Source: Maea johnstoni (lineage: Eukaryota > Annelida > Polychaeta > Spionida > Magelonidae). Taken from it: a DNA stretch of 64,000 nucleotides. The DNA is taken from contig OZ012684.1 of the NCBI GenBank assembly GCA_963942565.1, positions 62,252,846-62,316,845 on the forward strand, given 5' to 3'. A model generated the notes under the pieces. That model had not been told where the DNA came from, made no database searches, and worked only from the letters and a program-made list of their open reading frames with translations. Both the position numbers and the translations under genes were made by a program. Shown piece after piece: positions 38,901 through 53,239 of this stretch. How positions within the stretch are numbered: position 1 is the stretch's first letter; every line of letters starts with the position of its first letter.

Positions 38901-39900
38901 TTCTTGGACATGTGACAACATGGCACTTCTTGGGTTTCCCCTCAAGAGAAATGAATGATTCAACGCTTGCCGGTATTGGGTGGTTACAGCTAGGCATAGT
39001 GACATCACTGCTGGTCTGCTTAGTCAGTTACAGTTGAGCACACCAAATTTTGTTCATTTCAAATTGGCTTATTCTGCCTGAAATACATATCTCATGCATA
39101 TTTTATGTTGAGTGGGGATTTGAAGGGTGGAAAAAACTAGAGGGTTGGGATTTTTTGGATAAAAACTTGTTAGGGTAGGGTTACAGGGAACAAACAACAT
39201 TTTTTAGGCCTTAGAGTTAGGTACATTGAATTCCCACGCTGTTGATCCATATTGGAAATGTTAAATATTGCTTTACTTGCAGGAAAGATCTGACATGAAA
39301 ATGTATTTATCCCATGCAAAGATCTCTCTCACAAATAATAAAGATATATTCAAACGTATACTCCAAGGATAAAAATGTAGGAATATTAAAAATTATGAAA
39401 GACAACAAAAAAAATGAGGCAAATTTCTATTCCAGGGAAGGCCCAAGTTCTTCCAACTTCAGATGACAATTATTCAAATTACTGTAGTTGATCATCACAG
39501 TATTGCTCAACCTTCACACATCATAAAATACTTGAGAAAATGATTGACATTTGCAAAACAAGCATATATTTCATTCAAATCTCAACCATTTACAACATTA
39601 TGAAACAGTGATAATTTCACACACAATCTCACACTTTCTTGACAACACGAAAAAATTTGCTTGGTGGTGGAGGCAAACAAACTAGAAATATTGCATGCTT
39701 TTAGGCTTAGATACCCATAAATGTTGTGGCCATATCTTGTATAATAATTGGATGTAGACTTCTAAAAGAGGAAAGGGAATCAATAATGAACACAAGAATA
39801 ATTTCTTATTATAATCTAGAAGGGGAACCAAGTTGGTTGCCCAAGTATCTAAAGTAATACCAGCAACATCACAAATGTGGAATACATACATGCATCCACA

Positions 39901-40112
<212 letters not shown>

Positions 40113-40437
40113 CTCCTATTGGGTGAGTGGTTATGGGGCTTACAGAAGAAATGTTCTTTAATTGGACCCAGTGCTGATTACGATGCTCCTAAATCACTGC
40201 ACTTTACAATTCCTGGCCTTGTAGCATCCAAGTTATGATGTTCTTGGAGATATCAATAGCATATGATTGAATTACCTGGCACTAGTAGGACAAAGCACTC
40301 GCCCATCTTCCGAGCATTCACCTCTAAATTGAGCATTTTGTGTAAGTAAATTTCATTAATCAACCAACATTGCATGTGATGAATGTGTTCAATGAACTTG
40401 TATTCACGTGGCAGAACCTAATAGAGAATGCATGGGT

Positions 40438-40645
40438 TTAACCCTTATGGTGCTGGTGGCAAATTTTGCTGTTACAAAATGAAGCAATAAAACAATTGAA
40501 AAATGACTGAAAGACGGGCACATAGGTACTCATCTGTGAGTACTCGGCAAGAGCTTATCCTATGATTTTAGGGTTTAGGTGGTTTTCAAAAGTCTTTGGG
40601 TCTTCATGCATTGGACGAAAGTAGCCTCAGCATTGGATGGGTTAA
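40438..40645 (+). mobile_element. M2 MITE
   Basis: TTAACCCTTATGGTGCTGG at 40438 and CAGCATTGGATGGGTTAA ending 40645. GAGTACTCGGC and GTAGCCTCAGCATTGG match other M2 copies. Confidence 0.85.
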
Positions 40646-42813
40646 TATAACCATACATGTGATAATACTGAATACTATGATGCTACAGCACTCTCCCTGT
40701 TATTACCTGATATACTTACGCTAGCAGATATGATAATGCAAAAGCCATAAATAATGCACACAGCAATTTCATGTCAAACAATATCAGAGTAATGTATTTA
40801 GCACAAAGAAAATCCATTGCTTCAATGTCACTCTATGATAATCTTGCCTTTTATAGTCAGTCCACCATTTCTATGAACTGAAGAGTAAACAATTATTTTC
40901 TTAATCATTTTCTATAGTTATACTGTAATGTGGACTTGAGGCATAACAGGAGAACCCTATATCATTTCCTGTCTCCCTTAAATGTACTTGGATCAGGGAC
41001 AGTACTTAATACTTGATATTCACTTATACATACACCCTGCTTTTTAAATTAGCTTGACAATGTGTGGATAAAAGTTGGCAGTCTGAAAGAATATATATTT
41101 AAAGTATGGAACAAATTAAAAGAATATGATGAGTGATACTAGAGATTGGGACCTTCTAAATTTTCCCCATACAAACAAATAATTTTCCTTTACGATACAA
41201 AATTCTAAAATTTTTAATGAGACTGCCTCACTGGGATGCCGCCTAATTTTGTTGAATCAAAAATTTTCAATTTGCAAACAAAAATCAAACTATTTTTGTA
41301 CAGTGCATGGGTTATCCAGTGTATGGGAGGGTCAGTGACTTAAGTTCTCTATGATGACACTGCAGATCAAGATTTGACCTCCCACTGCTCCAGTGTGTTC
41401 TAAAAAGACCTCTCAAAATGATGACGTTGCATGTCAGCTGATGATTATACATGTCAGCCATGCACCTATCGAAACTAGATATGACAAATATGGTAATCAT
41501 AGATTTACAGCTATGTGTTTATACCTTTCTGATGTGTGTGAATCTAATGTGCATAACACACACACTACTCATACACATACACACACACATATACACACGC
41601 CACATGCACCAACACATAAACAAATACAGAGCGCAGGTGGTTGGCTGTCTCTGCTGTGTAAGGTGTATGTTTCAACAGCATCCACGTGCTCCCATGGAGC
41701 AGACCCTATTTCTTGTACAGCATAATTAGCAGTAGGAAATACAATACTGGTTTGGCGGCTGTTTTTGTTTGGATAGAGTAATTCCGTTTCAGAAAATATC
41801 AAAAGGACAATGAAATTGGATGTTCTTATTATATTTGAGCATCATTTACTACAGAGTACTCAAATTATCACATGTGCTTATAAGTACCTAACAGCTGAAA
41901 TAGCAATCACACACATTTTAGAATATCATATTAAACATTCAATACAATGGTACTTTCCAAAAAAGAGCATTGACTCAAAATAATAACATTACAATATGAA
42001 ATAACATCACACCTTTAAAGCACAACCTATTAAATATAACACTGAATAATTAAATATTTCATCATTTTTAAAGCACTATCCTAACTCTGACCTTAATGAG
42101 CCCCAAAAAAGGCTGCATAAAAGATATGTTCTGGCATTATGGTAATTGGCATGGGTGTTGTGGCATGAATCCTGGCAACTGGCACCTGATCATGTACTTA
42201 ACTCAAGAAAGGGCCCTGTGCCACTGTTGAGTTGAATAATGAACTTCAGTAATAGTGTGAAATTGCTGGGGATTCAATTCCGATTAACTAATCAACATCA
42301 AGAATCATGGCAGAGTGGGTGATAATGGCCTATCTGAACAGGATTGATGAACCATATCTAAACTATCACTCATTACACTCTTAAATAATTCATATATTTA
42401 GGAATATCTTTGTGGGCAATTGAAAAAAAAAACAGGCATCTTACTTTAAATGTCCGAATGAATCATTCACCAGGATATATCACTAATAAGTTTTAGTTAT
42501 AGGTAGGTGATATGGGAGGCTGTTTAATCTATATTGTATGGCAATATTACTATCAACCTAAAGGGCTTTGAATAATTTATTGCCTTTTCATACATGCTGA
42601 TAACCAATACACTAGGCAAAGTCATGCTCCCATGCACAATCAAATTATTGCATGAATCTTTCATACCGAATTAGTTACGTAGACTTGACAGTGCTCATTT
42701 GCATAAATGACAACGCTCATTTACATAAATCAAGATGTTAGAATATCACACTTCAATCCTGTTTACAAAGACTGCTCAAGTGATATATGATGATGATATA
42801 AATGTAAACATGT
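40646..42813. other. Intron, only short repeats
   Basis: Holds the diverged repeat start at 41139-41230 and the short CA tract near 41570. Otherwise nothing recognised. Confidence 0.45.
41560..41610. repeat. Short (CA)n tract
   Basis: ACAC units with ATAC breaks. The His-Thr frames over it are artefacts. Confidence 0.85.
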
Positions 42814-42821
42814 GATGCCTG

Positions 42822-43132
42822 CGGGTTCTTAGCCAGGACCCGTCCTGCCTGTCTTTTGGACAGGTAGTTTCCTAAAAACCTCCTGTTTGGACAGGCAAAA
42901 ATTCTATGAAGATTTTTCAATTTTTACTTTTGAAATGTAATAACCAAATATTTTCCTAACAAACCATCTTCTAAGACATATCTGAAGTGTAAATTGTCCT
43001 TTATGACACACTAGGCTTTTAATTGTAGCTGGTATAAGGATTTGAAGTAAATTAGTTGCTAAATCTGGACAGGGAGAAATTTTGAAATTACTGTTTTGGA
43101 CAGGCATTTTTGAAATCCTGGCTAAGACCCTG
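42822..43132. mobile_element. hAT-type MITE with intact 8-bp target duplication
   Basis: The right end, read on the minus strand, starts CAGGGTCTTAGCCAGGA; the left end reads CGGGTTCTTAGCCAGGA. Identical GATGCCTG flanks lie at 42814-42821 and 43133-43140, the 8-bp target duplication expected for hAT elements. It is 311 bp long with no coding capacity. GGACAGG(C) motifs repeat inside both subterminal regions, as transposase-binding repeats often do. Confidence 0.85.
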
Positions 43133-44582
43133 GATGCCTGATGTGTATGCCTAGATGAAGGTTTAAGTTTTCTATAGCTTAAGCTAAGGAATATTGTGTG
43201 CATGGCAAATTCCTTTTCTAATCATAAAGTTTATTGATCATTTAGCCAAGTTGGAACTTACAACATAGGTCATTAAATATAAGCACCTGAGTGTAAATGG
43301 TCATTAAGCACACAAGTATCATTAGCAGATTGCTATCTTTCCTGACTTCTGTCTTACTGTAAGGATACTAATTGAGCAATACGAAAATGAAAGAACATTT
43401 CTACATCAACTATTCATCTAAAATTAATTTCAAAGTCCATTTCCTAGGAAATCCTGATTTTCCATGGAAAATCCTGGAATGTCTTTAGCATTCCAAGCTG
43501 AATTTGGTAAGGCAGCATTGGAATTCCCATTAGATAAACAAAATAGTCCAACCTTTCCATTTTGAATATAACTTACATATGGTTTTTCCTTATATATGCT
43601 ACTCTTTCTCATTATGCATGGCACCGTTCTTAGAAACAATAACATAAACCTTTCCTTTTACTTGTGTTACTCTTTTTTAATTTAGCTTTTAGCATCGCTT
43701 TTCAAATGTATACAAAGAAAAACATATTAATATGTTGGTACATGCCTTGCAACAAGGATATTTTCAAAGCAGCATTATGTCCATACATCATAATCTTTCA
43801 ATTCTAAATGTCCGAGTCCTGTTTCCATTCATCCATATCTAGACACATATAGCCTTGAGTAAGTCAGAATATCAGAGAGCTGCAGGTCCATAGATTTATA
43901 GCACCAATACTACTGCCGGGAAGGATAGGAAAAGTGGTAAAAGAATTAAGTTAATGGCATAACGATAACATTCTGCTGTATGCAATAATATTTCAGAACT
44001 GCAACAATGACCAAGTAATCATGAGGGCAGGGTAAATTCAAGGTTCCCACCAGAAATTCAGCAGGACAAGTGATCATATGGTGTACAAGGTGATATGTAC
44101 ACATCTAAAAAGTTTAAATATTTCATAGAAAGATTTTACAATAAAAACTTTGAACAAGTTTTTGCCGTTCATCAGCTATGGTCCTTATATCCTAGCCTTT
44201 TCAAAAATAATCCCAAGCTTGTGATTTTTTCATTGAAGTCGAGTTCCATTCAATTCCCACAAGTGAAAAATGGATTATACAGACACCAACTCAAAATATA
44301 ACTCAATCTCTTTCATCACAATTTTAACATATTGCTTTTGAAAATAATCCCTGTAAAAGCTGGAAAGCAATTTGTTAAAAGGATAGTGAGAATGCTGTAG
44401 GCATGACTTGTGTATAATGCAGCCTGAACATGATTGATTCTATATAGGAAAATCCCTGATAAAACACAGTAACTCACACAAAATAACTGCTAGTGCTCTT
44501 ATGTCAACACCTGTGCTAATCTCAGGATAATACACTGTGAAGCAGTGTTTTCTTATGATCTCAATGTGATTTATGAAATAGC

Positions 44583-44863
44583 TTAACCCATTGATGAATG
44601 TTGCAGCCAAAATCAGCCTGGCTATTTTGCAGTATCTTTTTAATTATAGGATATTTTATGAAATATGATGATTTAAAAATGATTTAAAAATAAACAATAA
44701 TATTATAGAAAATATTTCAAGAGGAAATGATAATCAAGATCCAACCTACAGCTCCCCTTAAATAGTTTGAGAATTTATGCTCCATTCCGGAGTAATTTTC
44801 TTAATTCTAATACCATAAAAACATTTGTCTCAGGAAACTAAACTCAAAGTATGTAAGGGTTAA
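44583..44863 (-). mobile_element. M1-related MITE, long variant, reverse
   Basis: TTAACCCATTGATGAATG at 44583 with GCAGCCAAAATCAGCCTGGC, ending GTATGTAAGGGTTAA at 44863. It is 281 bp, longer than usual because of AT-rich internal sequence. Confidence 0.65.
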
Positions 44864-44883
44864 ATAATTTATACATGAAGCAC

Positions 44884-44958
44884 TTAACCCTTTCATACCT
44901 GGAGATCTACTTGACTGACTAGTAGCAGTTTTGGCTGATACGGGTATGAATGGGTTAA
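44884..44958 (+). mobile_element. Minimal 75-bp M1 deletion derivative
   Basis: TTAACCCTTTCATACCTGG at 44884 and GGGTATGAATGGGTTAA ending 44958. Only the ends and about 30 bp between them remain (AGATCTACTTGACTGACTAG). It matches the subgroup at 19647. Confidence 0.8.
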
Positions 44959-45224
44959 AGATGTTCTGAAAATTTTGGTAACATCTTTCTCAGTTCCTTT
45001 GAACCCTTTTAAATACATATGAATGACATCCTGCCAAGTTCTAAAAAAAGTCATTTATCATATTAAGTGTGCTTAAAAGATTTAACACGGAGAAATCTTT
45101 CTCTTTTCTGCTTTAAATTGTATGATTCCTGGAAAGCGAGCCAGCTGATTTGCTGAAAGCTGATCACCTCTCTCTTGCAGCACTTGTGGAAGCACTTCTC
45201 TTACGCTATCAACTTAGGGATTTC

Positions 45225-45380
45225 CCTAGACACTGTGGTCTCGCAGTGTAAACAAGGCCCGCTGTAGAGCATGCTGTTTCAGGTTCAAGTCCTGTTAGAT
45301 ATTTTTTGTGGGTTGACCTGATTGCCTTACAAATGTGTGGCATTGTGAAGGGCTGTCTTTAGAGTGTTTGTAACTGAAAC
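45225..45380 (+). mobile_element. tRNA-derived SINE, second copy
   Basis: B box GGTTCAAGTCC at 45282-45292 preceded by a tRNA-like head with GTAAACAAGGCCCGCTG. The tail AAATGTGTGGCATTGTGAAGG is shared with the 10960 copy. Confidence 0.6.
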
Positions 45381-46237
45381 TGGTTGTGGGTGTTTTATAA
45401 AGTGAAAAGACAATTTCATCATAAAGAAACATGACCTAAGCTGTTGATACTTATAATAATAAATAACAAACAAATCTTCAATATCTTACACTTGACTCCC
45501 CTAAGTGTAAAAATGAAGTATTGTGGAGGAAGATGTATCATCACTGCAATCGGTTTGCAATCATCAAGCAAATCTTTTACCAGGTCTTCAAGACTGTATA
45601 GTGGAATGAGTTCAAAGAAGGATATGACTTTTCTGTATCAGCAGTCTCTATTGAAATGATTCTGAATACCCTCTAGATCCTGAGTACCAGCTCAGGCAAC
45701 GAAGGTGAGCACTATCAACTCCTTCTCTTAATGCAATGGCAGGCTTGATAGCAGCCATTCAAATCTCAAGCTTGAATATGTTAGAAGTCGAAATCTCGGC
45801 TCCCCAGCCAAGGAAATGACAATCAGGCACTTCAATGTAACTTGGTGGACTGAGGCATGGTTGACACGTGGCACTCACTTAAATATTCAAAAGATGGCAT
45901 CAAAGCCAAGCGATGGGAAATTACCTGCTGAATATTTGTAAGGAATCAATATTACTATTTTTTGACGTGTGTAAGAGAACAGTGCTTGTATTTCCCGTAG
46001 GATTGATTGAAATCCACCTGTGGGGGATGGCTGGCTGATCCACAGGTGGAAGATTAATACCGACTGCAATTTCCTAGCCGCGATAAACCTTTCCAGGTAT
46101 AGAGTGCAGTGTAAACAAGCACCCCTAGGCAGAATAATGCTGATCAGCTATTGAGAGAAATAACTTACTATTAGCAAAGGAATATATTGTATTAGCTCCC
46201 CTACACATGCAGCACTGTAATAACATTAACATTTCAT

Positions 46238-46545
46238 TAGGGATTGGCACCTTTTAAAATTTTGTATTATGATAAAATATTGATAAGTCCTTAATGGTAC
46301 GATACCTTACCTACATTTTTAATGATACTGCCTTCCTCCCAGGGACCAAATTTATTTAATTTCATTACTGACAGCTTGGGAAATGTTGCTAATAAATAGC
46401 AAACTGCCGTTGTACTGAGACATCGAAGTAGAAATGAAGTCAATTTTACGAGTATTTTAAATCTTAACAATACGATACGATACTTTTTCCCATTCGATAT
46501 CAGTATTTGTTATCCCATCAAGTACCAGTACCTACCGTATTGCTA
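46238..46545. repeat. Diverged GATACGATAC-type dispersed repeat
   Basis: Starts TTAGGGATTGGCACCTTTTAAAATTTTG and ends with GTACCAGTACCTACCGTATTG (key words given). A shorter relative starts at 41139 (TAGAGATTGGGACC), and related GGTACC/GATAC words occur at 34240-34310 and 35770-36020. It may be an old DNA transposon family; no target duplication was found. Confidence 0.4.
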
Positions 46546-46934
46546 GTCTTCATCCATATTTTAAAAAAATGAAAATTATCTATGTCAGATATAATTATTG
46601 TGTTCAGGGGAAGAATACACTTTTAACCCATCCAAGGTTGAATCACCCAGCAAGTCTCACTACATAAGGAATATCCCAAAATGGGGCAATACAACAGAAA
46701 TATAAGAGGTAAGGCTGTTGATGACTAATTCATTTGACTATTTGCTTCAATACTCCATTCATTTTTCACAACAGCTTCCATTAACCTCTCACTGTGTGTG
46801 TAATTGTAAATGCATGACACACCACTAGGGGAAGGAGTTTATAGTAAATCATTTGACTATATGAATCATTTACATGTCCACATACTATTATAGGTAGAGT
46901 AGGAGCAATATGAAATATCAAATCATCATGTTGT

Positions 46935-46972
46935 AATTGTTATCATCATTATTCTTATTATTATTCTTATTA

Positions 46973-47009
<37 letters not shown>

Positions 47010-47165
47010 TATGATTACTATTATTATTATTATTATTATTATCATTATTATTACTATTATTATTATTATCATTATTATTACTATTATTATTATTATCATC
47101 ATTATATAATCATCATCATCATCATCATCATCAACATCTACATCATTATAATCATCATTATCTTT
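46935..47165. repeat. (ATT/ATC)n trinucleotide microsatellite
   Basis: Imperfect ATT and ATC units over 230 bp, ending in ATC repeats near 47130. Poly-Ile/Asp frames are artefacts. Confidence 0.95.
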
Positions 47166-48068
47166 ATCTATGAATAAATACCGAGGTTTGAAACTGTTTG
47201 TGTCACTAACTGAATTCCCTGTGCCCTGCCGTGCAAAACTTCCACCCTGGATCAAGGGCCTGGGGTATGATGGGAGCTGTTTGATGTTTATTTTATTAAT
47301 GTATGAGATATTCTCGAGAGATTGGTGACATGTTTTTGAATTGCAGTGCAGTTTACTGTGAATTGTCTGAAACTGCCTGAAGTGCCGCTAAGTGAAAGTA
47401 AACATTTACGGAATTACCAGCTCTCTAAACATGTATCCACACATTAAGTTTAGTTTCACATAGTTTAGAGTTTTAAATGACTTAGTTCATATCAGGCACT
47501 TGTCTTATGCCGTTTCGATAGAATATTTCAATGAGCGATAATGGGTAATTCTTGCTGTTGAAATGGCAGTCAGCTACTGCAATGCCTTTGATAATGTTTT
47601 GAAGTTGTCTCAGTCCATTTGTGAATATTTTCTTTTATGTTTCCTTGTTTACGCATATTATCTACATTTTGTTTTGTACTTTTTAATCCATGTGATTTGG
47701 TCAATAAAGATACAATACAATACAATACAGTATTTGCTGTGGTACTGGCAGTGATTGTTAATCTTTCGACCATTTCCTTTTTGAACATTGTCTTCTTACC
47801 GTATACATATTGTGTATATACTGCCCAACATTGTCATGCATTTAGTGATAACAATTTAACTTAACGAGGGTGATGTAAATGGTGTCAAACCTTTAAAAAA
47901 GTTATTGGATTAGCAGTTTGTTTACAGGATTGTCTCCTGTGTTATTTTTTTTATCTCTTTACCCTGTATTTTTATACCTTGAGTAAACTCTCTTCCTCTT
48001 TGCTGTTTCGCATTGTGCATCCTCACCATTTTTTTCATTTCCTTTGTCTGTACCTTATCTTTCATTTT

Positions 48069-48223
<155 letters not shown>

Positions 48224-48326
48224 TTTCTTTTTTATATTTGTTTGTGCATCCTATTTTTCTTGCATCTATAATTCTCCTGTCATCTTCTAATTTTATCTAT
48301 TTCTGCATTATCTATTTCTACAACTT

Positions 48327-48385
<59 letters not shown>

Positions 48386-48722
48386 TAGTATTTACTACTA
48401 CTTAGTACTACTACCACTAATATTTAAAGAGTAATCTGAAGTGAAATGGGTTAACCCTCTAACGCAAATGGTCAGAACACTGTACACCAGGGTTAAGCTA
48501 CCTGCAGAAGTAGAGGTGCTCAATCATATACAAGTGACACCATTATGGATATGGGCCAGTACGTGTAACGGTGATCGAGTTCTCGGGCTGAGCTAGGAAA
48601 AGATTGGCTTTGCTTATGGCAGATATTAGCGCAATGTTGTCAGAGGCTGTCTGCGATTTTCATGACACATATCATTCCCTCCCAGCATGATCATCTATCA
48701 TATGAAAAGAAGAACCTAAATC

Positions 48723-48952
48723 TTGACCTATTCATGCATATAGCAGCCAAAACTGCCTGATGTTTTTGGTGATAACTTCCTGATAATGGCATAATTAGGG
48801 AAATATTTGAAGGAAAAATGTTATTCAAAATTCAAATCACAATTCCCCTTTGATAATTTTTGTGAATGTTTGATATTCTGAGGTTATTCTTAAAAGTATC
48901 ATAGATCCGGACAGCACTTGTCGACGGAGATCTCCAAGCATGAATGGGTTAA
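48723..48952 (-). mobile_element. M1 MITE, reverse; last copy before the promoter side
   Basis: TTGACCTATTCATGCATA at 48723, GCAGCCAAAACTGCCTGATG, and AAGCATGAATGGGTTAA ending 48952; 230 bp. A 46-bp TTAACCCT...AGGGTTAA mini-structure at 48451-48496 may be a further relic. Confidence 0.82.
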
Positions 48953-51579
48953 TACTGGTCTACTGGCTAAAATACTTGACGGATGTGAATGTTTTCACTG
49001 GAAGAGGGTGATCCTCAAAATATGATGGCTTTCTGGCTCTATAACGTACCAGGTATTAATACCTCATATTAATGCCAATACCTTTAAATAAATTCATAAT
49101 AAGCCCCCTTTATCATAGGATTGTAGAAAAGATAAGAAGTTATCATGATCTCCATCTGGTTATTTTTCAGTGCAATGTGCATGTTTTTTTTTATCAAAAT
49201 CAAATATATTTGAGAATCAGAATGAAAGAGGGATAGGATTAGGCCTACTCCCCCAAGAGCTTATGTATCATAACCACTCCATGTGAGAATTCAATCAAAT
49301 GGTGATGTTTGTATGAATAGAACCCCCTTTCAATGAACCATAGGACACATGTCGGTGAACCAGAGGAGGCGTGTAGGAACGGGTCTGACCTTTTGGTCTA
49401 TAAATGGCGCTGATTCCCCAACCCAAAAACAAATAATAAATGTTTCGAAAAACATCCTTTGACCAAAAATATGGCAGAAAAAGTGATGAAAAACAAAATT
49501 CTAAATTAATAAAATATATAACTTAATAAAAAATATATACAGGATGAGCTGATTTTAAAAATATACCATTTGATAAATCAAACCATGTACAATTATAAGA
49601 CAGACAGAAATCCTGTTGAAACATGAGTCAACAGGAACCGGTATAGCAAAGATCACTGTGCATGAACAGACATGAAATATGACACTCTTCTGTGTTCAGC
49701 TCCACTGCATCAATCTAGAGAACAATAGATGATCAATACCTCTATTGTTATGGAGAGACAGTCTGTTTTCTTTCCCACTATCACACCACATAATAAACTA
49801 CCATGCTCAGAGAAGAAATATTACTCATAAATTAATCAATATTCTCAACATATTGCTAGGTAAGACCTAGCAAAGATTTGATCTAAATCATTTGTCAATG
49901 AAGCTGTTTATAAAGAAGGCCAGGGTTTGCACATTGTGCGATATCAATATAAATTCCCGTACGTCTCAGTCATTTTTTCAACCATTCTGTTATATTGAAT
50001 TAAACACTACACATTCAAAATCATGAATGAAAATAATCACAAATGTAATTAATACATTGAAAAAATATATATCAGTATTCATCTTGAGAATTTTACCATA
50101 TATTTCATTTTAATATGAACATTGCCAAATGGTAAAAATCAAAGGTTTTATGATTTTAAGATGTCTACTCAGATAAGTACCATTGAATTTAACAAAATCA
50201 AGGAATAATCGGTGAGCCCATTGAAATATGAACAGCTCAACGTGTCAGAATGCATAAAAAAGTGACAAGAGCTGTCAATCAATCACCATGTAAGCTGCCA
50301 CCTGAGTGCATTGAATTACTGGGGAAGTTTATTTATGTGTGATATCAATAGATGGATTTCTATGGCTGGGTGGATCTTGTTTTTGGGCTGATTGAACATC
50401 AAAACAGTTGTCTTACAGTAAGGTATATATGCAACCCCAAACATATTGTACTAAAACTCATGCAGGTATCAAACTATGATGAAGATCATAAAGGAACTGT
50501 GACAAGAAGGTGCGTTTATTGGTTGGTGCAGGACAATAAATCATCCACTTAATTAATTAAAGGAACCTTTATAAATAGAACAGTTAAGACAACTCCAGAC
50601 TACTCCAGTATGTTTGTAAAATGCTGATATTATGCACCAATCAGTTAATTCAAAGCTTGAGCAAATGTTTACAAACAAAGGCAATGCCTCAGAAGGAAGA
50701 AAAGCATATTCTACAACCTATCAATTTATACATTTTGCTAAATTATTTCAAAAGTATCATAGATGAAGCTGGTAGATTTCAAGTGGAACTATAGGGCAGT
50801 CATCTTACATAGCTGCAGCAATCATCAATTATTCCCAAAATGTTTAGATATAAACTCATTTTTCGACTAAGCTACCTATACCCAGTGCTGTTTATTAGCC
50901 ATTTCAAGGCACTGTTCCTAAACCGACCCTGTAATGAATGTACTTTTGTGATTTTTATTTCTTTTAAGGGGCCATATCAATTAGCCCTAGGGCTAACAAG
51001 GGTAACTCCACCCCCCTCGCCCCCCCCCCCCCCCCCCTAAAAAAAAAGATGACCACAAAAAACAAACCTGCTCTTCACAACACTCATATTTCTACCAGAC
51101 TTGGATTTCTTATCCCTTTAGAATAACATCTCTGGTAACAATGTAATATCACTGAACTATTGAAGGTGTAAGTAATCAATATTTGACACATTGTGGCTGG
51201 TAGACACAAGTGTACACATTCACATTTCAACTCTGTGAGGTCCAATGCTATGGGTAAGTAATCAAGTGCAGTATTAGGGGCCCTTAATGCACAGAGCATG
51301 TTTGTCTCAAGTAGCAGCACAAGAGCAGGGAGTGTTTGGCCAACAGATTAGGTTAATAGCCAGTTTAGATTTTAGGGCTGAGCAGAATGTGTTGAGCATT
51401 GGTTGCAACTGACTGGGGATATTCCCACTTAACTCCATTTCTACATCATAGCACCATATGTCACCTTATCATATCTCACAGTCCTGCTGTACTCTGGCAG
51501 CGACTCTCTCTTACTTCCTCTCGGCTCCTTGCCAGATAACCTGAAACTAACCCTACAACTCCTACACTGTGAGGAAATC

Positions 51580-51770
51580 TCTATGTCTCAGTCTCTTTCT
51601 GACTCACACACTCTCCTGCTGACTCTCCTTAAAACTCTGTCTCTCTCTCTCTGTCTCTCTCTCTGCCTCTGTCTCTCGTTCTCTCTCTGTCTGTCTCTTT
51701 GTCTCTGTTTCTCCTCTCTGTCCCCCCTCTCTGTCTCTCTCCCTCCCCCTCTCTCTCTCCATCTCTTCAG
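51580..51770. repeat. Pyrimidine-rich CT/CTGT tract
   Basis: CTCT, CTGT and CCCT units. The Arg-Glu-rich minus frames across it are artefacts. Confidence 0.9.
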
Positions 51771-52759
51771 TTTTTGATGGTAATACACTTTTAAAATACT
51801 TATCTTTTTTTTGTATGCTATATATACCCCTAAGGCACTTCTTACAAACTGGGGGAAATAAACTGTACTGTACATAAACTGAGAGCACAACAAACAACAA
51901 TGGGAATAGGCTTATAACAGGTCAAAAGGTAATATCAATACCTGGTAAATGTCACACAAGGCACACCTCTTTATAGGTCTTTACAATCTGCCAATAGCAT
52001 TCATTGCTAGATACAGACACAAGCCACTAGTCACAGAGCCTGGGGTTATAATAATTACAGGAGTAGAAGACTGAATGTGCTACAATTTTTGCCAGAAATA
52101 AGCATCAGCCAAAGAAAAAAAGGATTTATACTACGCAGGTTGAATGTTAAAGCTACACAATTGTCTAAACTAAATGGGGTAAAAGCGCCATACCAGTGTC
52201 TTCTCCTAGTGTACTTTTTCATCTTTAACTGAATGAAAAACTAGCCACACTCACGAATGTAGATACTTAATTCTTATCTATCCCTGGCACATTCCAGCTA
52301 GTAAGTACCCACATGGAGCTGGCCCATGTAATAGGTATAACTTACTAAATGAAACTGGGAATACCAAACAATTGCTAGGAATAACCTGGGAGTAGTAGAC
52401 AGGGAGTGGGCACTGTGCATGCGTCATCAAATTTCGCTGCCTCACACCACTATGAGTCATAGATAACATGTGTACCCCAAGATTGGCTGCCTGCTGGTTT
52501 CACAGGCCCTGGGTGAGACTGAAATTGCCGCGAAACCAATCACGTGACCAATACTTCCCCAGGCTACACCACGTAACCCGAGGCGCACATACTCTAGGTA
52601 CTAGCTAGCCTAGTCCTAGGCCAAGAAATTTACTTCACGTCTTTAATAACTTACCTTATGCTTATATAACATTCTAAGATGTCTACCCATATTTAGTTCT
52701 ATATTAGCTCACCAGGCGGCCAGCATGGGTTCATTTGGATTTCTTGTGATTCTGACTGA

Positions 52760-52895
52760 CCAGTGTGCCTTCCCATGGTGCCATCTATCACAAGCCACAG
52801 GAACTAACACTTAGACATTAAGCAAATGATAAGAGATCAGAACAGAGAAAAGCATAATCTAATGAAATCATAGACTAGGAGCTAGTCTAGGTACT
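52760..52895. repeat. Dispersed repeat, copy 2
   Basis: Carries ACACTTAGACATTAAGCAAA, AACAGAGAAAAGCAT and GAAATCATAGACTAGGAGC, matching the copy at 23620. CCATGGTGCCAT upstream parallels CCATGGCGCCAT there. Confidence 0.6.
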
Positions 52896-53239
52896 AGCAT
52901 GCTGTGCCTATGGGGTTGCGGATCAAGGGGATGTATTTCTCTAGAATAACTAAGAAAATCAAGGATTTCCTAGGAAGTCTGGGCTCCACTAGTTTCTAAG
53001 GGATTGCCCTTTGATTTGGTCTGATTTAGACACTATAGGAAATGGCTGTTTTCAGAAACTGGTCACATCCATGGGAATGCAAATCAATCATAGTTATGGT
53101 AATGGAGATTTAGAAAATTGATTTATCCTACTCTCAGTTTCATTAGGGGTTGCGCTAAAAGCCCTTACAGCAGCACCCACATATCTCATTCTCCGCCTGA
53201 TAGATCAGTCACTTTTTAAGAGTTGGTTGGTAAAGTAAC

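Larger units (their letters stand above)
48953..53231. other. Intron nearer the promoter, without recognised TTAA MITEs
   Basis: Contains a poly-C run (51018-51037), the CT tract at 51580-51770 and a GC-richer block at 52470-52640 with ATTGG/CCAAT boxes and CACGTGAC that could be an internal promoter or enhancer. No exon was recognised. Confidence 0.4.

Noticed and set aside
51588-51900. Arg-Glu-rich frames resembling RERE or splicing-factor proteins
   Set aside because: Reverse translation of a CT/CTGT tract with no conserved domain.
52647-52760. Minus-strand GTAAGT donor at 52649-52654 as an alternative channel first exon
   Set aside because: No start codon with an open frame in compatible phase is found upstream, and the nearby CCAAT/CACGTG block would lie inside the intron.
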